Source: BS150m-G50 sp964517435 (lineage in GTDB: Bacteria > CAIWAD01 > BS150m-G50). Taken from it: 64,000 nt of DNA. Position 1 is the stretch's first letter; each line of letters opens with the position of its first letter. The stretch spans positions 22,329 to 86,328 of the forward strand of contig CAZFEC010000006.1 of NCBI GenBank assembly GCA_964517435.1, in the 5' to 3' direction. Positions 53,644 through 62,841 of this stretch are shown piece by piece. The notes beneath the pieces were generated by a model that worked only from the letters and a program-made list of their open reading frames with translations, was not told where the DNA came from and did no database searches. The position numbers were made by a program, and so were the translations under genes.

Positions 53644-53680
53644 GCCCGGAACAGCCGCAGTGCTGCTTCCGGGCTTTTTT
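53644..53680 (+). terminator. Intrinsic terminator of the tRNA cluster
   Basis: GCCCGGAA/TTCCGGGC stem (53644-53651 and 53667-53674) followed by six T residues, four bases after tRNA-Glu. Confidence 0.9.
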
Positions 53681-53703
53681 GTGCCCGGCACACGACGTGA
53701 TAC

Positions 53704-53734
53704 AAAAAACCCGCCACCTCTGTGGGCTGGCGGG
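53704..53734 (-). terminator. Intrinsic terminator downstream of the 218-residue sorted protein
   Basis: On the minus strand CCCGCCA/TGGCGGG stem (53734-53728 and 53716-53710), followed by six T residues (53709-53704). Confidence 0.85.
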
Positions 53735-53759
53735 TTCACACCATAATATATGGCTGGGC

Positions 53760-54416
53760 TCATTTAAGGAGGGTCACTCTTTGAGAAGCGGAATAGTCTC
53801 CCGCTTCCAGCTGCACGGTATAGATTCCTGAGGCGAGGTCGGCGCCGTCCAGCGTGATGGTGTGCTCGCCACTGCCCTGCCGGCGGTTGACCAGGTTCGT
53901 GACGTACTGACCGGACATGTTGTAGACATTGATCCTGACCTGACAGGGTTCGGCCACACAGTAATCGATGGTCGTCACCGGATTGAAAGGATTGGGATAG
54001 CAGTCTCTGAACTCCCATCCGGTTGGATTCCCGCCGGGATAGCGGCCGCAGTAATTGCGAAAGGTGCCGACCGGTTCGGTCAGTACCTCCACCAGGTAGT
54101 GGTTGAAGACCTCATCCGGCACCAGGCAGCTGAAGTCAGCTCCCAGGTTGCCGCCCTTGTCGCAGTTGGTCAGGGTGCAGGTGAGGGAGCCGCTGCCGTT
54201 GTAGTGGATTTTGTACTGCATCATCCCGCCCAGGTCCCTGACCGCGATGTAATCGACGACCACGCCGGGGCCCGGATCAACTTTGAACTCCCAGTCCGCG
54301 GTATAGTCGGGAAAACTCTCGATTCCGACGAAATCCCAGTCACCCACTGTCAGCTGTCCGGCGGCGGCGCTGTTGATCAGGACGAACGACACCAGCCAAA
54401 AGAAAACGTTTCGCAT
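53760..54416 (-). CDS. Small secreted protein with C-terminal sorting domain
   Basis: A 218-residue exported protein: signal peptide (about 1-19), a beta-rich domain of about 110 residues with several cysteines (CTLTNCDKGG and SCLVPDE), and a sorting domain from about residue 140 (CYPNPFNPVTTIDYCV, ending SQRVTLLK). The sorting tail marks it as type IX style cargo. The ATG at 54416 has AGAGGA upstream; a longer frame lacks support. The cysteines may form disulfides outside the cell. I do not recognise the N-terminal domain. Confidence 0.75.
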   Translation of the reverse strand: MRNVFFWLVSFVLINSAAAGQLTVGDWDFVGIESFPDYTADWEFKVDPGPGVVVDYIAVRDLGGMMQYKIHYNGSGSLTCTLTNCDKGGNLGADFSCLVPDEVFNHYLVEVLTEPVGTFRNYCGRYPGGNPTGWEFRDCYPNPFNPVTTIDYCVAEPCQVRINVYNMSGQYVTNLVNRRQGSGEHTITLDGADLASGIYTVQLEAGDYSASQRVTLLK

Positions 54417-54614
54417 CAGGTTAGTCCTCTCTGCCAGGGCGGGATTTAACTTCAACAAAGGGCACCCGGAGATAAGTTTCCGTCTCTGGTCCATTCCTGA
54501 CCGCGGTCCTTGAATTTGTTATCGGAAAGGAGAGAAGCTAAATCCAGTCCCGGGACGCTGAACCGTAAAAACCGTGAAGATCAGTGAACGGTTCACTTCG
54601 AGCCGGACCTGACA

Positions 54615-54650
54615 GAAAAGGGGTGACTCCGACGCGGCGGAATCACCCCT
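54615..54650 (-). terminator. Intrinsic terminator after the C25-like gene
   Basis: Perfect 8-bp stem AGGGGTGA/TCACCCCT (54619-54626 and 54643-54650), with TTTTC following on the minus strand. It ends the 1490-residue protein gene and isolates the small sorted protein gene. Confidence 0.75.
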
Positions 54651-54710
54651 CATTTTATTCTGATCAGGTAAGCAGTGGGTCAATTCACCCAGAGCGACGG
54701 GTTACATGGA

Positions 54711-57700
54711 TTAGTTAATCCATGTAACCTTGTAAAACAGTGGTGTGGATCCAGCGATAGCAGTGTAGGTGGTCATGGCGCTTTCCTGAGCCAGCGTGAA
54801 ACCGCCGTAGGGATCGCTGCTCTGGTAGACGCGGTAGGTGACCGCCTGTGGCACGGCGTCCCAGGAGACCGTGATATAAGGCTCATTGTAGGTGATCTGG
54901 ATTACCAGTGGTTCCGGTTCTACGAAGGTGAGTCCGCTGATGGTGATGTCATCGACATACCAGCCTTCCATGCCGGTGGCCTGGTCGCTGCCGAAGCGGA
55001 AACGGATCAACACATCGGAACCGGACCAGGCGTCGAGATCGACCTGGGCCTCCTGCCAGCCGAACTCACCAGAGTAACAGGGAGTGCTGCCCGCGAAGGG
55101 ATGCGTGCAGGGCACGCCGCCGGAATAACCGCGGAAGGCTTTGTTGTAGCCGGTGGTCGGGATCAGCTGCACCCAGCTGCCGCCGCCGTTGTCGGAGATC
55201 TCCACGATACCGCCATCATACGCCGAGTCGGGATAGACGCCGGAAACTTCGGCCTGGATCCGGTGCTGGAAACTCATTTGCGAAGAGGGATTGATGGTGA
55301 TGGTGGGAGTCACCAGACGGGCGTCCAGTTGATCGATGTAGGTGCCGGCACCGGTGTCGCCGCATTTCCAGCTGTGGGTGGGACTGTAGCTGTCCTCCGT
55401 GCTGATATGCCATTGATCGCTCCAGCCGCCCGCGGCGGAATGGGTCCAGCCCTCTTCACCACTCTCGACGTCATGCGTGAAGTAAACTTCCCAGTTCCCG
55501 TTGATGAAGGTGTAAGTGGCACTGGTGGCCTCGTTGTGATTGTCGGAATTATCACGCGCCCAGAAGTAGTACCAGACGGTGGTGCCCAGCGGTTGAGAGG
55601 GAACCTCGCCCGCCCAGGTGTCGCCGACGACCTGCGTCATGACATCCTCGGTGAAATCGACGCCGTTCAAACTCCAGAAGAGCGACGCGGTTTCGACCCC
55701 GGAGGCATCGACGATATCCGCATCCAGCGTGTAGGGACCGCTCCCCTCCTGTACCGCTTGGTTGGTGTGGGTAATGACCGGTGGATAGGTGTCATCGAAG
55801 CCGAAGCTGCCGGGATCCTCCGTGAAGAGAATCGCCAGGCCGTTCTGCAGCGGCAGGGCTCCATCGGGGTAGGTGTTCCAATAGGAATACTGGATTCCGG
55901 TCGTCTGGCCGGGACTCTCGATACCGACGGTGGCATAGTTGTTATCGGTGCTGCTGCTGTTGGTGTTGTTCGTGATATTATTGTACTGGAACAGGATATC
56001 GCCGTTGGTGGTCGGCAGGTAATCCTGATCGTAGAGGATCACCTCGAAGGTTTCGAGCGGACTGCCCGGACCCACCTGCAGCACCTGGTACCATTCTATG
56101 ATGTAGCGATGGTTGACCGAGTCATTATAGTAGTAAACCCGCCGGGTGGTACCGGAGGTATTCACCCGCAGATCATCCCAGAAAGGCGCTACCATGGCGG
56201 AGGGGCCGATGGAGGTGGGAATCGGGAAGTTACGGTAGTTCACCTGTGATCCCTGACTGCCGAAGGCCAGCCAGCCGTTCGAACAGACGGTCACCTGGTT
56301 GTAGCTGATGCCGTGATACATGAAGTTGAACGGCAGAGACAGGACGTAGGAATCATCGTTTTCGTTACCATTGTCGGTAAGCGGGATGACAGTACCGGTG
56401 CTGGAGATTTCAACCCAGCTATAGGTCGGGTGTCTGGTATAGTTGATGTCGCCGGAATCAAAGCAGTAATAGCCATCCACCGGACCGATGGGATCGTCCT
56501 GGCCCAGGGGACCGACGTTGAATTCCGACTCCACGGTCATGATAACACCGTCGCCGTTGGTGAGCGTAAGGCTGACCGGGACCGGGTGACCGTTGAAGAT
56601 GTTGCCGTCGGGACGCAGCAGGAAGGCGGAACTGTTCTGACCGGTACCGCCGATCGGAATGCTGCCGAAAGAAGCGCTGCCGTCGACGATAGTCACCTGC
56701 GGATCGCTGGAAGTCAGAGTGGCGGTCAGGCTGCCGGTGACAACGTTACCCCAGTTCCTGAGTTCGAAAAAGAGTTCGCCGGTCTCCCCCTGGCTGATGT
56801 GATCATCGCCGGCGGGGTCGGTCTCGAGCAATTGCACAGCGAGGACCGGCTCAATCAGATCGACCAGCAGTGTGCCGTCGAAATCGCCGCCGGAGGTTGA
56901 GACGGCGACATCGAGTTGCACCGTCTGCGGCTGATCCACATCAACGACAGCGGCTACCGAGAAGTTATAGAGGGAGTTCGAACCGACGGTAGCGCCGGGG
57001 GAAATGTTCGGGAAGGTCGAGTAGTCCTGGGTTATGGTGACCCGCGGATCGCTGCAGCTGATGGTGGCATTGACACTGGTGGCGGTGCTGCTGGTGCCCA
57101 GGTTGGTCAGGTCAAGCGTCAATTCGATCGTCTCGTCCGGGTTGAGCTGCCCGTCATTGTTGCCGGAACTGCCGCCGGAGTTGTCGTCATCCAGGGTGCC
57201 GCCATCGACATCCACATAGAGCGACTGCGAAGTGATGCTGACATTCGTGCTGTAGGGGTAGAGGTCCCGCTTGGTCACGGTCAACACCGCCGTACCGCTG
57301 GTGTACTGCCCTTCCAGCGGCAGCACAGCGTCGCCGTTGGCGTCGGTCAGCAGTTTGACCTGGGTGCCGGATTGATACAGGCAGACGAGTGCTCCCGCCA
57401 GCGGCGCGCCATCCTTGTAGACCTGCACCGGGAAGCTGCTGGCGCCGCCGGTAAGCGTAGCGTCATGAGTTATCACCATCGAGCGGGGATTCTTCGTGCG
57501 CAGTTCCAGACTGGCGTCGCCGATCAGGTTGTTCCAATAGGAGAAGTTAGTGACGTTGCCGGAGGCGACGGTCCAATAGGCTTGCCAGAGCTCGAATTTG
57601 CCCTGGAAGAGCGACTCGCCCGCCGTGAACATGCCGTGGTCGAAAATACCGCCGAAAACACCGAGATCGACCGCGTTGTTATAACGGGTATGAGTACCGA

Positions 57701-59183
57701 GGGTGGCGGTGCCGATGGAAGCGACGCCGCCCTTGTACAGACTGGTACTGCCTGCGATGTAGAAGTCTTCTGAGATGGAGGTGCCGCCGACGAAAGTGCC
57801 GGTATCACAGGTGATGGTGACGACAAAGGGCAGCATTTCATCGTTGGAAAGTTCGCTGGCGGAATGGTATTCCCAGTCGCTCATGCCCCACCAGCCACGG
57901 TAGTTGAAATAGAGAATACCGTCGTTGAAGGCATTGATGATAGAATTCGGCACATTACTACAGCCTTGATAGTAGTAGCAGGTGCTGACATTGCCCACAC
58001 CGTCCTGCATCAGTTTGTGACGGATGTTCTCACTGGTGTACACCATCGACATACCGGAGATGGAGTCATCGCCGATCAGGTGCGCGCTGCTAAGCCAGCT
58101 GGATTGTGTCATATAGGGCGCCTTCTCATAACTCAGCTGTTTGCCGACCACGACGTCCAGCTGGCCGACATTATTCACCGACATGCGGCCGACGATGACG
58201 TCACCCAGGATGTCTCCCCCTTCCTGCTGGGCATAGACGTGATCGCCGGTACTGTTGGAGGCGGCGACCGTGCCGAAAGAGCAGCTGGAAGGATCGCCCA
58301 CCAGCGTGACGAATACCGGCGGGTTGTCCCAGTTGTTATAGGCGTTATTGATGTAATTGTTGATCGAGGTGGAACTGGTAAGAGTTACCTGCGACTGCGT
58401 GGCGGTGTAGACCACCTGTCCCTTTTCCCGTTTCCAGTCCAGCAGCGGCTCCAGGTAGCTCTGGGCGGAGGAATTATAGATGTAGAGCACCGGACCCAGT
58501 CCCAGGTTCTCATCATAGAGCCGGTCGGCGGGATTCATCACCTCGTAGTTCAGCACATTGACGGCGAGCATCTGCTCGAAGACAGCCGCCCGGGGCAGCT
58601 CGCGGTCGATCTGGTTGACCGGATTCTCCCCGGCAAAGCTGAAGCTGATTTCGACATCGTGATACACCAGCAGCTGGCGGCTGACCGGGTTGTACTGATA
58701 GGGTGTCAGCGCGACCTGAACCAGCCGGTGGTTGCGCATGATGACCGGATCGGAAACAGTGACGATTTCAGCCGGGAAGAAGCTGTCATCCTCCCAGAGC
58801 AGATCGGACTGGACATCCTCGGCGCCGTTCGCGTCGATCAGCTCCGGCAGCAGGTTGACGTGCTCATAGAGGGTAGTCTCGTATTGCAGTTCCCACTGAA
58901 TACCGGAGGTCGCCGGGATTTCCAGCGTCCAGGCCAGCGCCTGCAGCGCGGGCTCACCGGTCTGCGAAACGGGGAACATCCCCTCCTGACTGATCTGGTG
59001 GAAGGTCCCCTCGGAGGTGTCAAGGGTCTTCAGACCCGCATCGGGCAATTCCACGACGACCTGGCAGTGATCGTGATCTGCACTGATCAAGGTGGCTAAC
59101 TGGGTTGCGGGTGCGGCTCCGAAGGCGAGACCGACGCCGGCCAACCAGGCCACGAAATAGTTAAACAGCGGATTAGATTTCAT
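54711..59183 (-). CDS. Peptidase C25-like (gingipain family) large secreted protein
   Basis: A 1490-residue exported protein. After the signal peptide and a propeptide-like region (about 25-228) comes a C25-like domain (about 230-565): VLYIYNSS, GDVIVGRMSV, NYRGWWG (427-433), ITCDTGTF with C459, and ASIGTATLGTHTRYNN. In gingipains the active site is NYTGHG plus a Cys; the Cys is present but the His position is Trp (W431). Ig/CARDB-like domains (about 565-880), a beta domain with FNFMYHGISYNQVTVCSNGW, a MAM/jellyroll-like region and a final fibronectin-III domain follow. There is no NPFNP sorting tail. It may be an inactive or altered protease. Confidence 0.75.
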   Translation of the reverse strand: MKSNPLFNYFVAWLAGVGLAFGAAPATQLATLISADHDHCQVVVELPDAGLKTLDTSEGTFHQISQEGMFPVSQTGEPALQALAWTLEIPATSGIQWELQYETTLYEHVNLLPELIDANGAEDVQSDLLWEDDSFFPAEIVTVSDPVIMRNHRLVQVALTPYQYNPVSRQLLVYHDVEISFSFAGENPVNQIDRELPRAAVFEQMLAVNVLNYEVMNPADRLYDENLGLGPVLYIYNSSAQSYLEPLLDWKREKGQVVYTATQSQVTLTSSTSINNYINNAYNNWDNPPVFVTLVGDPSSCSFGTVAASNSTGDHVYAQQEGGDILGDVIVGRMSVNNVGQLDVVVGKQLSYEKAPYMTQSSWLSSAHLIGDDSISGMSMVYTSENIRHKLMQDGVGNVSTCYYYQGCSNVPNSIINAFNDGILYFNYRGWWGMSDWEYHSASELSNDEMLPFVVTITCDTGTFVGGTSISEDFYIAGSTSLYKGGVASIGTATLGTHTRYNNAVDLGVFGGIFDHGMFTAGESLFQGKFELWQAYWTVASGNVTNFSYWNNLIGDASLELRTKNPRSMVITHDATLTGGASSFPVQVYKDGAPLAGALVCLYQSGTQVKLLTDANGDAVLPLEGQYTSGTAVLTVTKRDLYPYSTNVSITSQSLYVDVDGGTLDDDNSGGSSGNNDGQLNPDETIELTLDLTNLGTSSTATSVNATISCSDPRVTITQDYSTFPNISPGATVGSNSLYNFSVAAVVDVDQPQTVQLDVAVSTSGGDFDGTLLVDLIEPVLAVQLLETDPAGDDHISQGETGELFFELRNWGNVVTGSLTATLTSSDPQVTIVDGSASFGSIPIGGTGQNSSAFLLRPDGNIFNGHPVPVSLTLTNGDGVIMTVESEFNVGPLGQDDPIGPVDGYYCFDSGDINYTRHPTYSWVEISSTGTVIPLTDNGNENDDSYVLSLPFNFMYHGISYNQVTVCSNGWLAFGSQGSQVNYRNFPIPTSIGPSAMVAPFWDDLRVNTSGTTRRVYYYNDSVNHRYIIEWYQVLQVGPGSPLETFEVILYDQDYLPTTNGDILFQYNNITNNTNSSSTDNNYATVGIESPGQTTGIQYSYWNTYPDGALPLQNGLAILFTEDPGSFGFDDTYPPVITHTNQAVQEGSGPYTLDADIVDASGVETASLFWSLNGVDFTEDVMTQVVGDTWAGEVPSQPLGTTVWYYFWARDNSDNHNEATSATYTFINGNWEVYFTHDVESGEEGWTHSAAGGWSDQWHISTEDSYSPTHSWKCGDTGAGTYIDQLDARLVTPTITINPSSQMSFQHRIQAEVSGVYPDSAYDGGIVEISDNGGGSWVQLIPTTGYNKAFRGYSGGVPCTHPFAGSTPCYSGEFGWQEAQVDLDAWSGSDVLIRFRFGSDQATGMEGWYVDDITISGLTFVEPEPLVIQITYNEPYITVSWDAVPQAVTYRVYQSSDPYGGFTLAQESAMTTYTAIAGSTPLFYKVTWIN

Positions 59184-59546
59184 GAACGGCTCCTGAAGTT
59201 ACTGCTATTAGAATGACATTTGATTGAGTATTTGCACGGGCAGCATCCCCCGCAGCGATGGTTGTGTGATCTCCCCGTCAGCAGGTGCGGGCGTTAGTCA
59301 CCTGACGACTCAGAATTGGTGGCAAAACTGGAATTAAGTTGGGTAGATCAATTAACCATCGTTGGACACTATATCGTTATAAATATGCTGACTATTCGGG
59401 AGAAAGTCAATCCGCCAGCCTGCGGGAGTCATATTCTCCAGCCAGGCGAGACCAGAATTCCGCGGACTACCAGTCGCCGGCAGGCATTTGCTCTACTTTG
59501 CCGCCATAGCGACAATTGTCAGTAATCAACCAACAGCATGGTTCCT
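59184..59546. other. Intergenic stretch with promoter of the C25-like gene
   Basis: 363 bases between the divergent-looking ends of the C25-like gene start and the purine permease stop. On the minus strand TTGACT (59410-59405) and CATATT (59387-59382) with 17 bases between give a plausible promoter and a leader of about 190 bases. I see no gene here and no clear terminator for the permease. Confidence 0.45.
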
Positions 59547-60848
59547 CTATCCCGGATACAGGACATAGAACAGCAGCGAGATGCCGCCCAGCAACCAGAG
59601 CCCGCTGTTGACCTCGCGCCATTCACCGGCAGCACCCTTAAGCAGCGGATAGATGATGAAACCGGCGGTCAATCCGATACCCAGGTTATAGGTGAAGCTC
59701 ATGCCGGCGATCACACAGATCGCGGGAATCACCTCCGAAAGCTTCTTGAAGTCCAGCTGTGCCAGCGGCGCCATCATCAGGATGCCGACGATGATGAGGG
59801 CGCTGCCATAGGCGAAAGCGGGAATCGCCGTCAGGAAGGGATAGCAGAAGAGTGCGACCAGGAACAACAGGGCGGTCACCACCGCGCTGAGACCGGTGCG
59901 GCCCCCCGCTCTGATGCCCGCCGCCGACTCGATGAAAGTACCGGTGGTGGTGGTCCCCAGCCAGGCGCCCACCATGGTAGCGACCGAGTCGCAGAGCATC
60001 GGTTTCTCGATCTCCGGCAGGTTGCCCTCCTCGTCCAGCAGGTCGGCCTGCAATCCGACACCCAGCAGCGTACCCATCGTATCGACGAAATCCATCACCA
60101 GCACGGTGAGGATCACCGGGAAGAAACCCCAGGTCAGCGCACCGCGGATATCCAACTCGCCGAATACCGGTGCGAGACTGGGTGGAGCGCTGAACCAGCT
60201 CTCCGGCAGATTGGCGGCACCGGTGATAAACCCGAGCAGCGTGACCACCAGGATACTGATCAGAATCGCACCGGGGATGCGGCGGATCATCAACACCGCC
60301 GTCAGCAGGATGCCGACGATGGCCAGCAGGACGCCCTTGGTATGGAAGTCCCCGACCTGGACCGGCGCGCCCGGAGTGCCGAGCGTGACCAGACCGGTTT
60401 CATTGAGACCGATGAAGATGAGGAAGAAACCGATCCCGGCGGCGAAGGCGATCTTCAGACTCAACGGTATGCTGCGAGCCAGCCAGGTACGGATTTTCAG
60501 AATCGTGATCAGCGTGAACAACACACCGCCGATGAAGATGGCGCCGAGAGCGGTCTGCCAGCTGTAGCCCAGCACATGAACCACCGTAAAGGCGACGAAG
60601 GCGTTTTCGCCCATGTAGGGTGCGATGGCGAAGGGCCGCCGGGCGTAAAGCCCCATGGCGATGGTGCCGAAGAAGGCGCTGAGCACCGTGGCGACCAGCG
60701 CCGGGCCGAAGGGCATGCCGGCTGCTTCCAGAATCTTGGGATTGACCACGATGATGTAGGCCATCGTCACGAAGGTGGTCAATCCGCCCAGGATCTCACG
60801 CGGAACAGTGCTGCCCGCTGCTTCCAACCTGAAGTAACGCTTCAACAT
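59547..60848 (-). CDS. NCS2-family purine permease (AzgA-like)
   Basis: A 433-residue permease with about 12-14 helices, imported substrates being hypoxanthine, guanine or adenine with protons in characterised AzgA-type relatives. Family marks are GGLTTFVTMAYIIVVNP near the start, YMGENAFVAFTVV, and TTTTGTFIESAAGI in the middle. GGGAGGATCT lies before the ATG at 60848; a longer frame to 60944 lacks a ribosome site. No riboswitch of a known type is evident in the leader, only a GGCGGC/GCCGCC hairpin. It stands alone among surface-protein genes. Confidence 0.9.
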   Translation of the reverse strand: MLKRYFRLEAAGSTVPREILGGLTTFVTMAYIIVVNPKILEAAGMPFGPALVATVLSAFFGTIAMGLYARRPFAIAPYMGENAFVAFTVVHVLGYSWQTALGAIFIGGVLFTLITILKIRTWLARSIPLSLKIAFAAGIGFFLIFIGLNETGLVTLGTPGAPVQVGDFHTKGVLLAIVGILLTAVLMIRRIPGAILISILVVTLLGFITGAANLPESWFSAPPSLAPVFGELDIRGALTWGFFPVILTVLVMDFVDTMGTLLGVGLQADLLDEEGNLPEIEKPMLCDSVATMVGAWLGTTTTGTFIESAAGIRAGGRTGLSAVVTALLFLVALFCYPFLTAIPAFAYGSALIIVGILMMAPLAQLDFKKLSEVIPAICVIAGMSFTYNLGIGLTAGFIIYPLLKGAAGEWREVNSGLWLLGGISLLFYVLYPG

Positions 60849-61059
60849 AGATCCTCCCGTGGATTGCACGCAATTGGCGACTTGCGAGAACGTCGCGCAG
60901 GCGGCTGGTAGCGCCGCCCGCTGCGAAATCATCGCAATATGCAATTACCGCCGGGCAATATCAATCGGAACCCACCGGTGATCGGTGCACCGGTGTGCGG
61001 TAATCATCGGCGATCGGTGGCCGCCGACGGTCGGCTGCGTCCCGGTCGGAATTGCGCCC

Positions 61060-62598
61060 TTACTTGAGCAGGGTCATCCGGCGACTCAGCCGCTCCTGTC
61101 CGCTGATCAGCGTATAGATATAGACTCCGCTGGGGAGACCCGATCCGTTGAAATCCACCTCATGCTCCCCGACCGGGAGGTTGCTGTTGACCAGGGTGGC
61201 GATCAGCTGCCCCTGCTGGTTGTGCACGGTCAGACGCACCGCGCCCGGTTCCACCAGGTAGAAACCGATGGCTGTGGTCGGATTGAAAGGATTTGGGTAA
61301 TTCTGTGCGAGCTGGATCTGTTGCGGAACTTCCACCTCGCTCACTTCCTCCCAGTAAACCTCGGCCAGGTTGGAGTACTGCCGGATGTCCTCGCTGTCGA
61401 GGAAACTGGCCTGGACTTCATCCAGCCCGGTCCAGATCCCGCTTTAGGAGAAAAAAGCCTGCCCGTTATCGTTCGTGATATCGGTTCCGGTCTGACCGCT
61501 GTGCGGCCCGGTCAGTATTTCGAAATCCACCTGCCGGTCTGCAACGGGACCGCCATTGTCATCCTGCAGGGTCGCGGTGAGTTCATGCGTCTCGCCAACC
61601 GTCAACCAGGCCTGACCCGGCGTCAACACCACTCCTTCTCCCAGCACCGCCGGTACCGACATCACCAGGTGCGCCGTCATGATGTTATCATCTGCCGAGG
61701 GATTCAACGTGAAAACGCTGATGCCCAGATCGCCCGCGCTGACGAAAGGAAGCAGGTCGTACAGCTCGTCGTCGTAGAAGGTGAAATCCGTGCTGCCGTC
61801 CGCCGTCTGCCAGGGATCGGGCGGATTGGCGTTGTCGTCGTCGAAACCGCCGACTGTGATCAGGGCGCCGTTCTCGTAGAGACCGTCATCGCAGCCACCA
61901 GCGCTGCTGGTCAGCCTGCTGCCGTTAACATCTACCTCGCAGTACTGTTGAGAACCATCCTGGTAGCTGTAACTGATACCGAGCCCGAAATCCATCACCA
62001 GTTCAGGAATGATTTCCAGTGGTTCGCCGAAGCCGATAGAGAAGGTATCCCCATCCGTGGACTGAGCGCCGAAGCTGATCAGGACCGTATTGATCGTGGT
62101 CTCCTCCGGATCGTCAAAGATGACGAAGAGGATTTCGCCATCCACCATGGAGGTCACGAACTCGGTCACTTCCAGATCGATGATGCCGGCCGGTTCCGGG
62201 TCGATGAGACCCGCGATCAGTAAACTGACATCCGCCCAGTGATTGTGCGAATTAATGCCACTGGGAACGACCAGGTCCCAGGAAATCGGGAGGCCATTGA
62301 TCGTCACCTCCCCGTCGGGGATGACATAGTTGCGGAACCCGGTACTGGCGACAGCCAGATAGGCGCAGCGCACCGTGGCCGCGTCGTTTGGTTTCAATAC
62401 CTCCAGGTAGGCGACTATCTCGTTGGTCCCGCAGGCATCGACCGCGAGGGAGATGTGTCCCGACTCCAGGATCTCGACATCTTCCAGGTTGCGTCCGCCT
62501 CCATCCGGCGGGCCATGGCCGGTGCCGGGCATGTCAGCCAGCGCTCCCGATGTCAGAAAAGCCAATGTGAACAAAATCGTAGTAAAACAGCGTAGCAT
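61060..62598 (-). pseudogene. Sorted surface protein interrupted by an in-frame stop codon
   Basis: A reading frame of 512 codons before the final stop, broken at one TAA codon (61444-61446). The first 384 residues include a signal peptide (MLRCFTTILFTLAFLTSGALA) and domains closely similar to the next gene upstream. Beyond the stop the same frame continues with homologous sequence and a sorting domain (NYPNPFNPTTAIGFYLV, ending RRMTLLK). In the paralog the codon at this place is TAT (Tyr) after FFS, so one base change explains the break. It could be a true nonsense mutation, a sequencing error or population variation. GAGGAG precedes the ATG. Confidence 0.8.
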
Positions 62599-62750
62599 GG
62601 CTAACTCCTCTGTTGATTGATTTCAAGGAGGCCCATACCCCTGTCCTTTTGTTATATCGGTTTTTGGAACAGCTTGATTCAGGAGAAAATTGTGAAGTGA
62701 AAGTGTGATATTGTTGTACGGAACCGAGAGTCCGTGACGGTGGAGAGCGG

Positions 62751-62777
62751 AAGAGCCGGCCACAGGGGCCGGCTCTT
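62751..62777. terminator. Hairpin between the tandem paralogs
   Basis: A perfect 11-bp stem AAGAGCCGGCC/GGCCGGCTCTT with a 5-base loop, about 65 bases past the stop of the window-edge paralog. The T tract is present only on the plus strand (CTTTAT), so it may be a weak terminator or an RNA-stabilising hairpin for the minus-strand gene. Confidence 0.5.
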
Positions 62778-62841
62778 CTTTATCGTATGTTTGCTTAAGC
62801 TTGAGAGCGTGTGCCGCTTCTCAAACTGTCTGATGCTAAGA

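Noticed and set aside
54675..59099. Several long open frames on the plus strand opposite the C25-like gene
   Set aside because: They mirror the codon pattern of the real gene, contain no domain or membrane pattern, and have no ribosome sites.
60849..60984. Purine riboswitch ahead of the NCS2 permease
   Set aside because: The leader has a GC hairpin only; none of the conserved purine or preQ1 riboswitch core sequences could be recognised.
61444..61446. Recoding of the in-frame stop as selenocysteine
   Set aside because: The codon is TAA, not TGA, and the paralog has tyrosine at that position.
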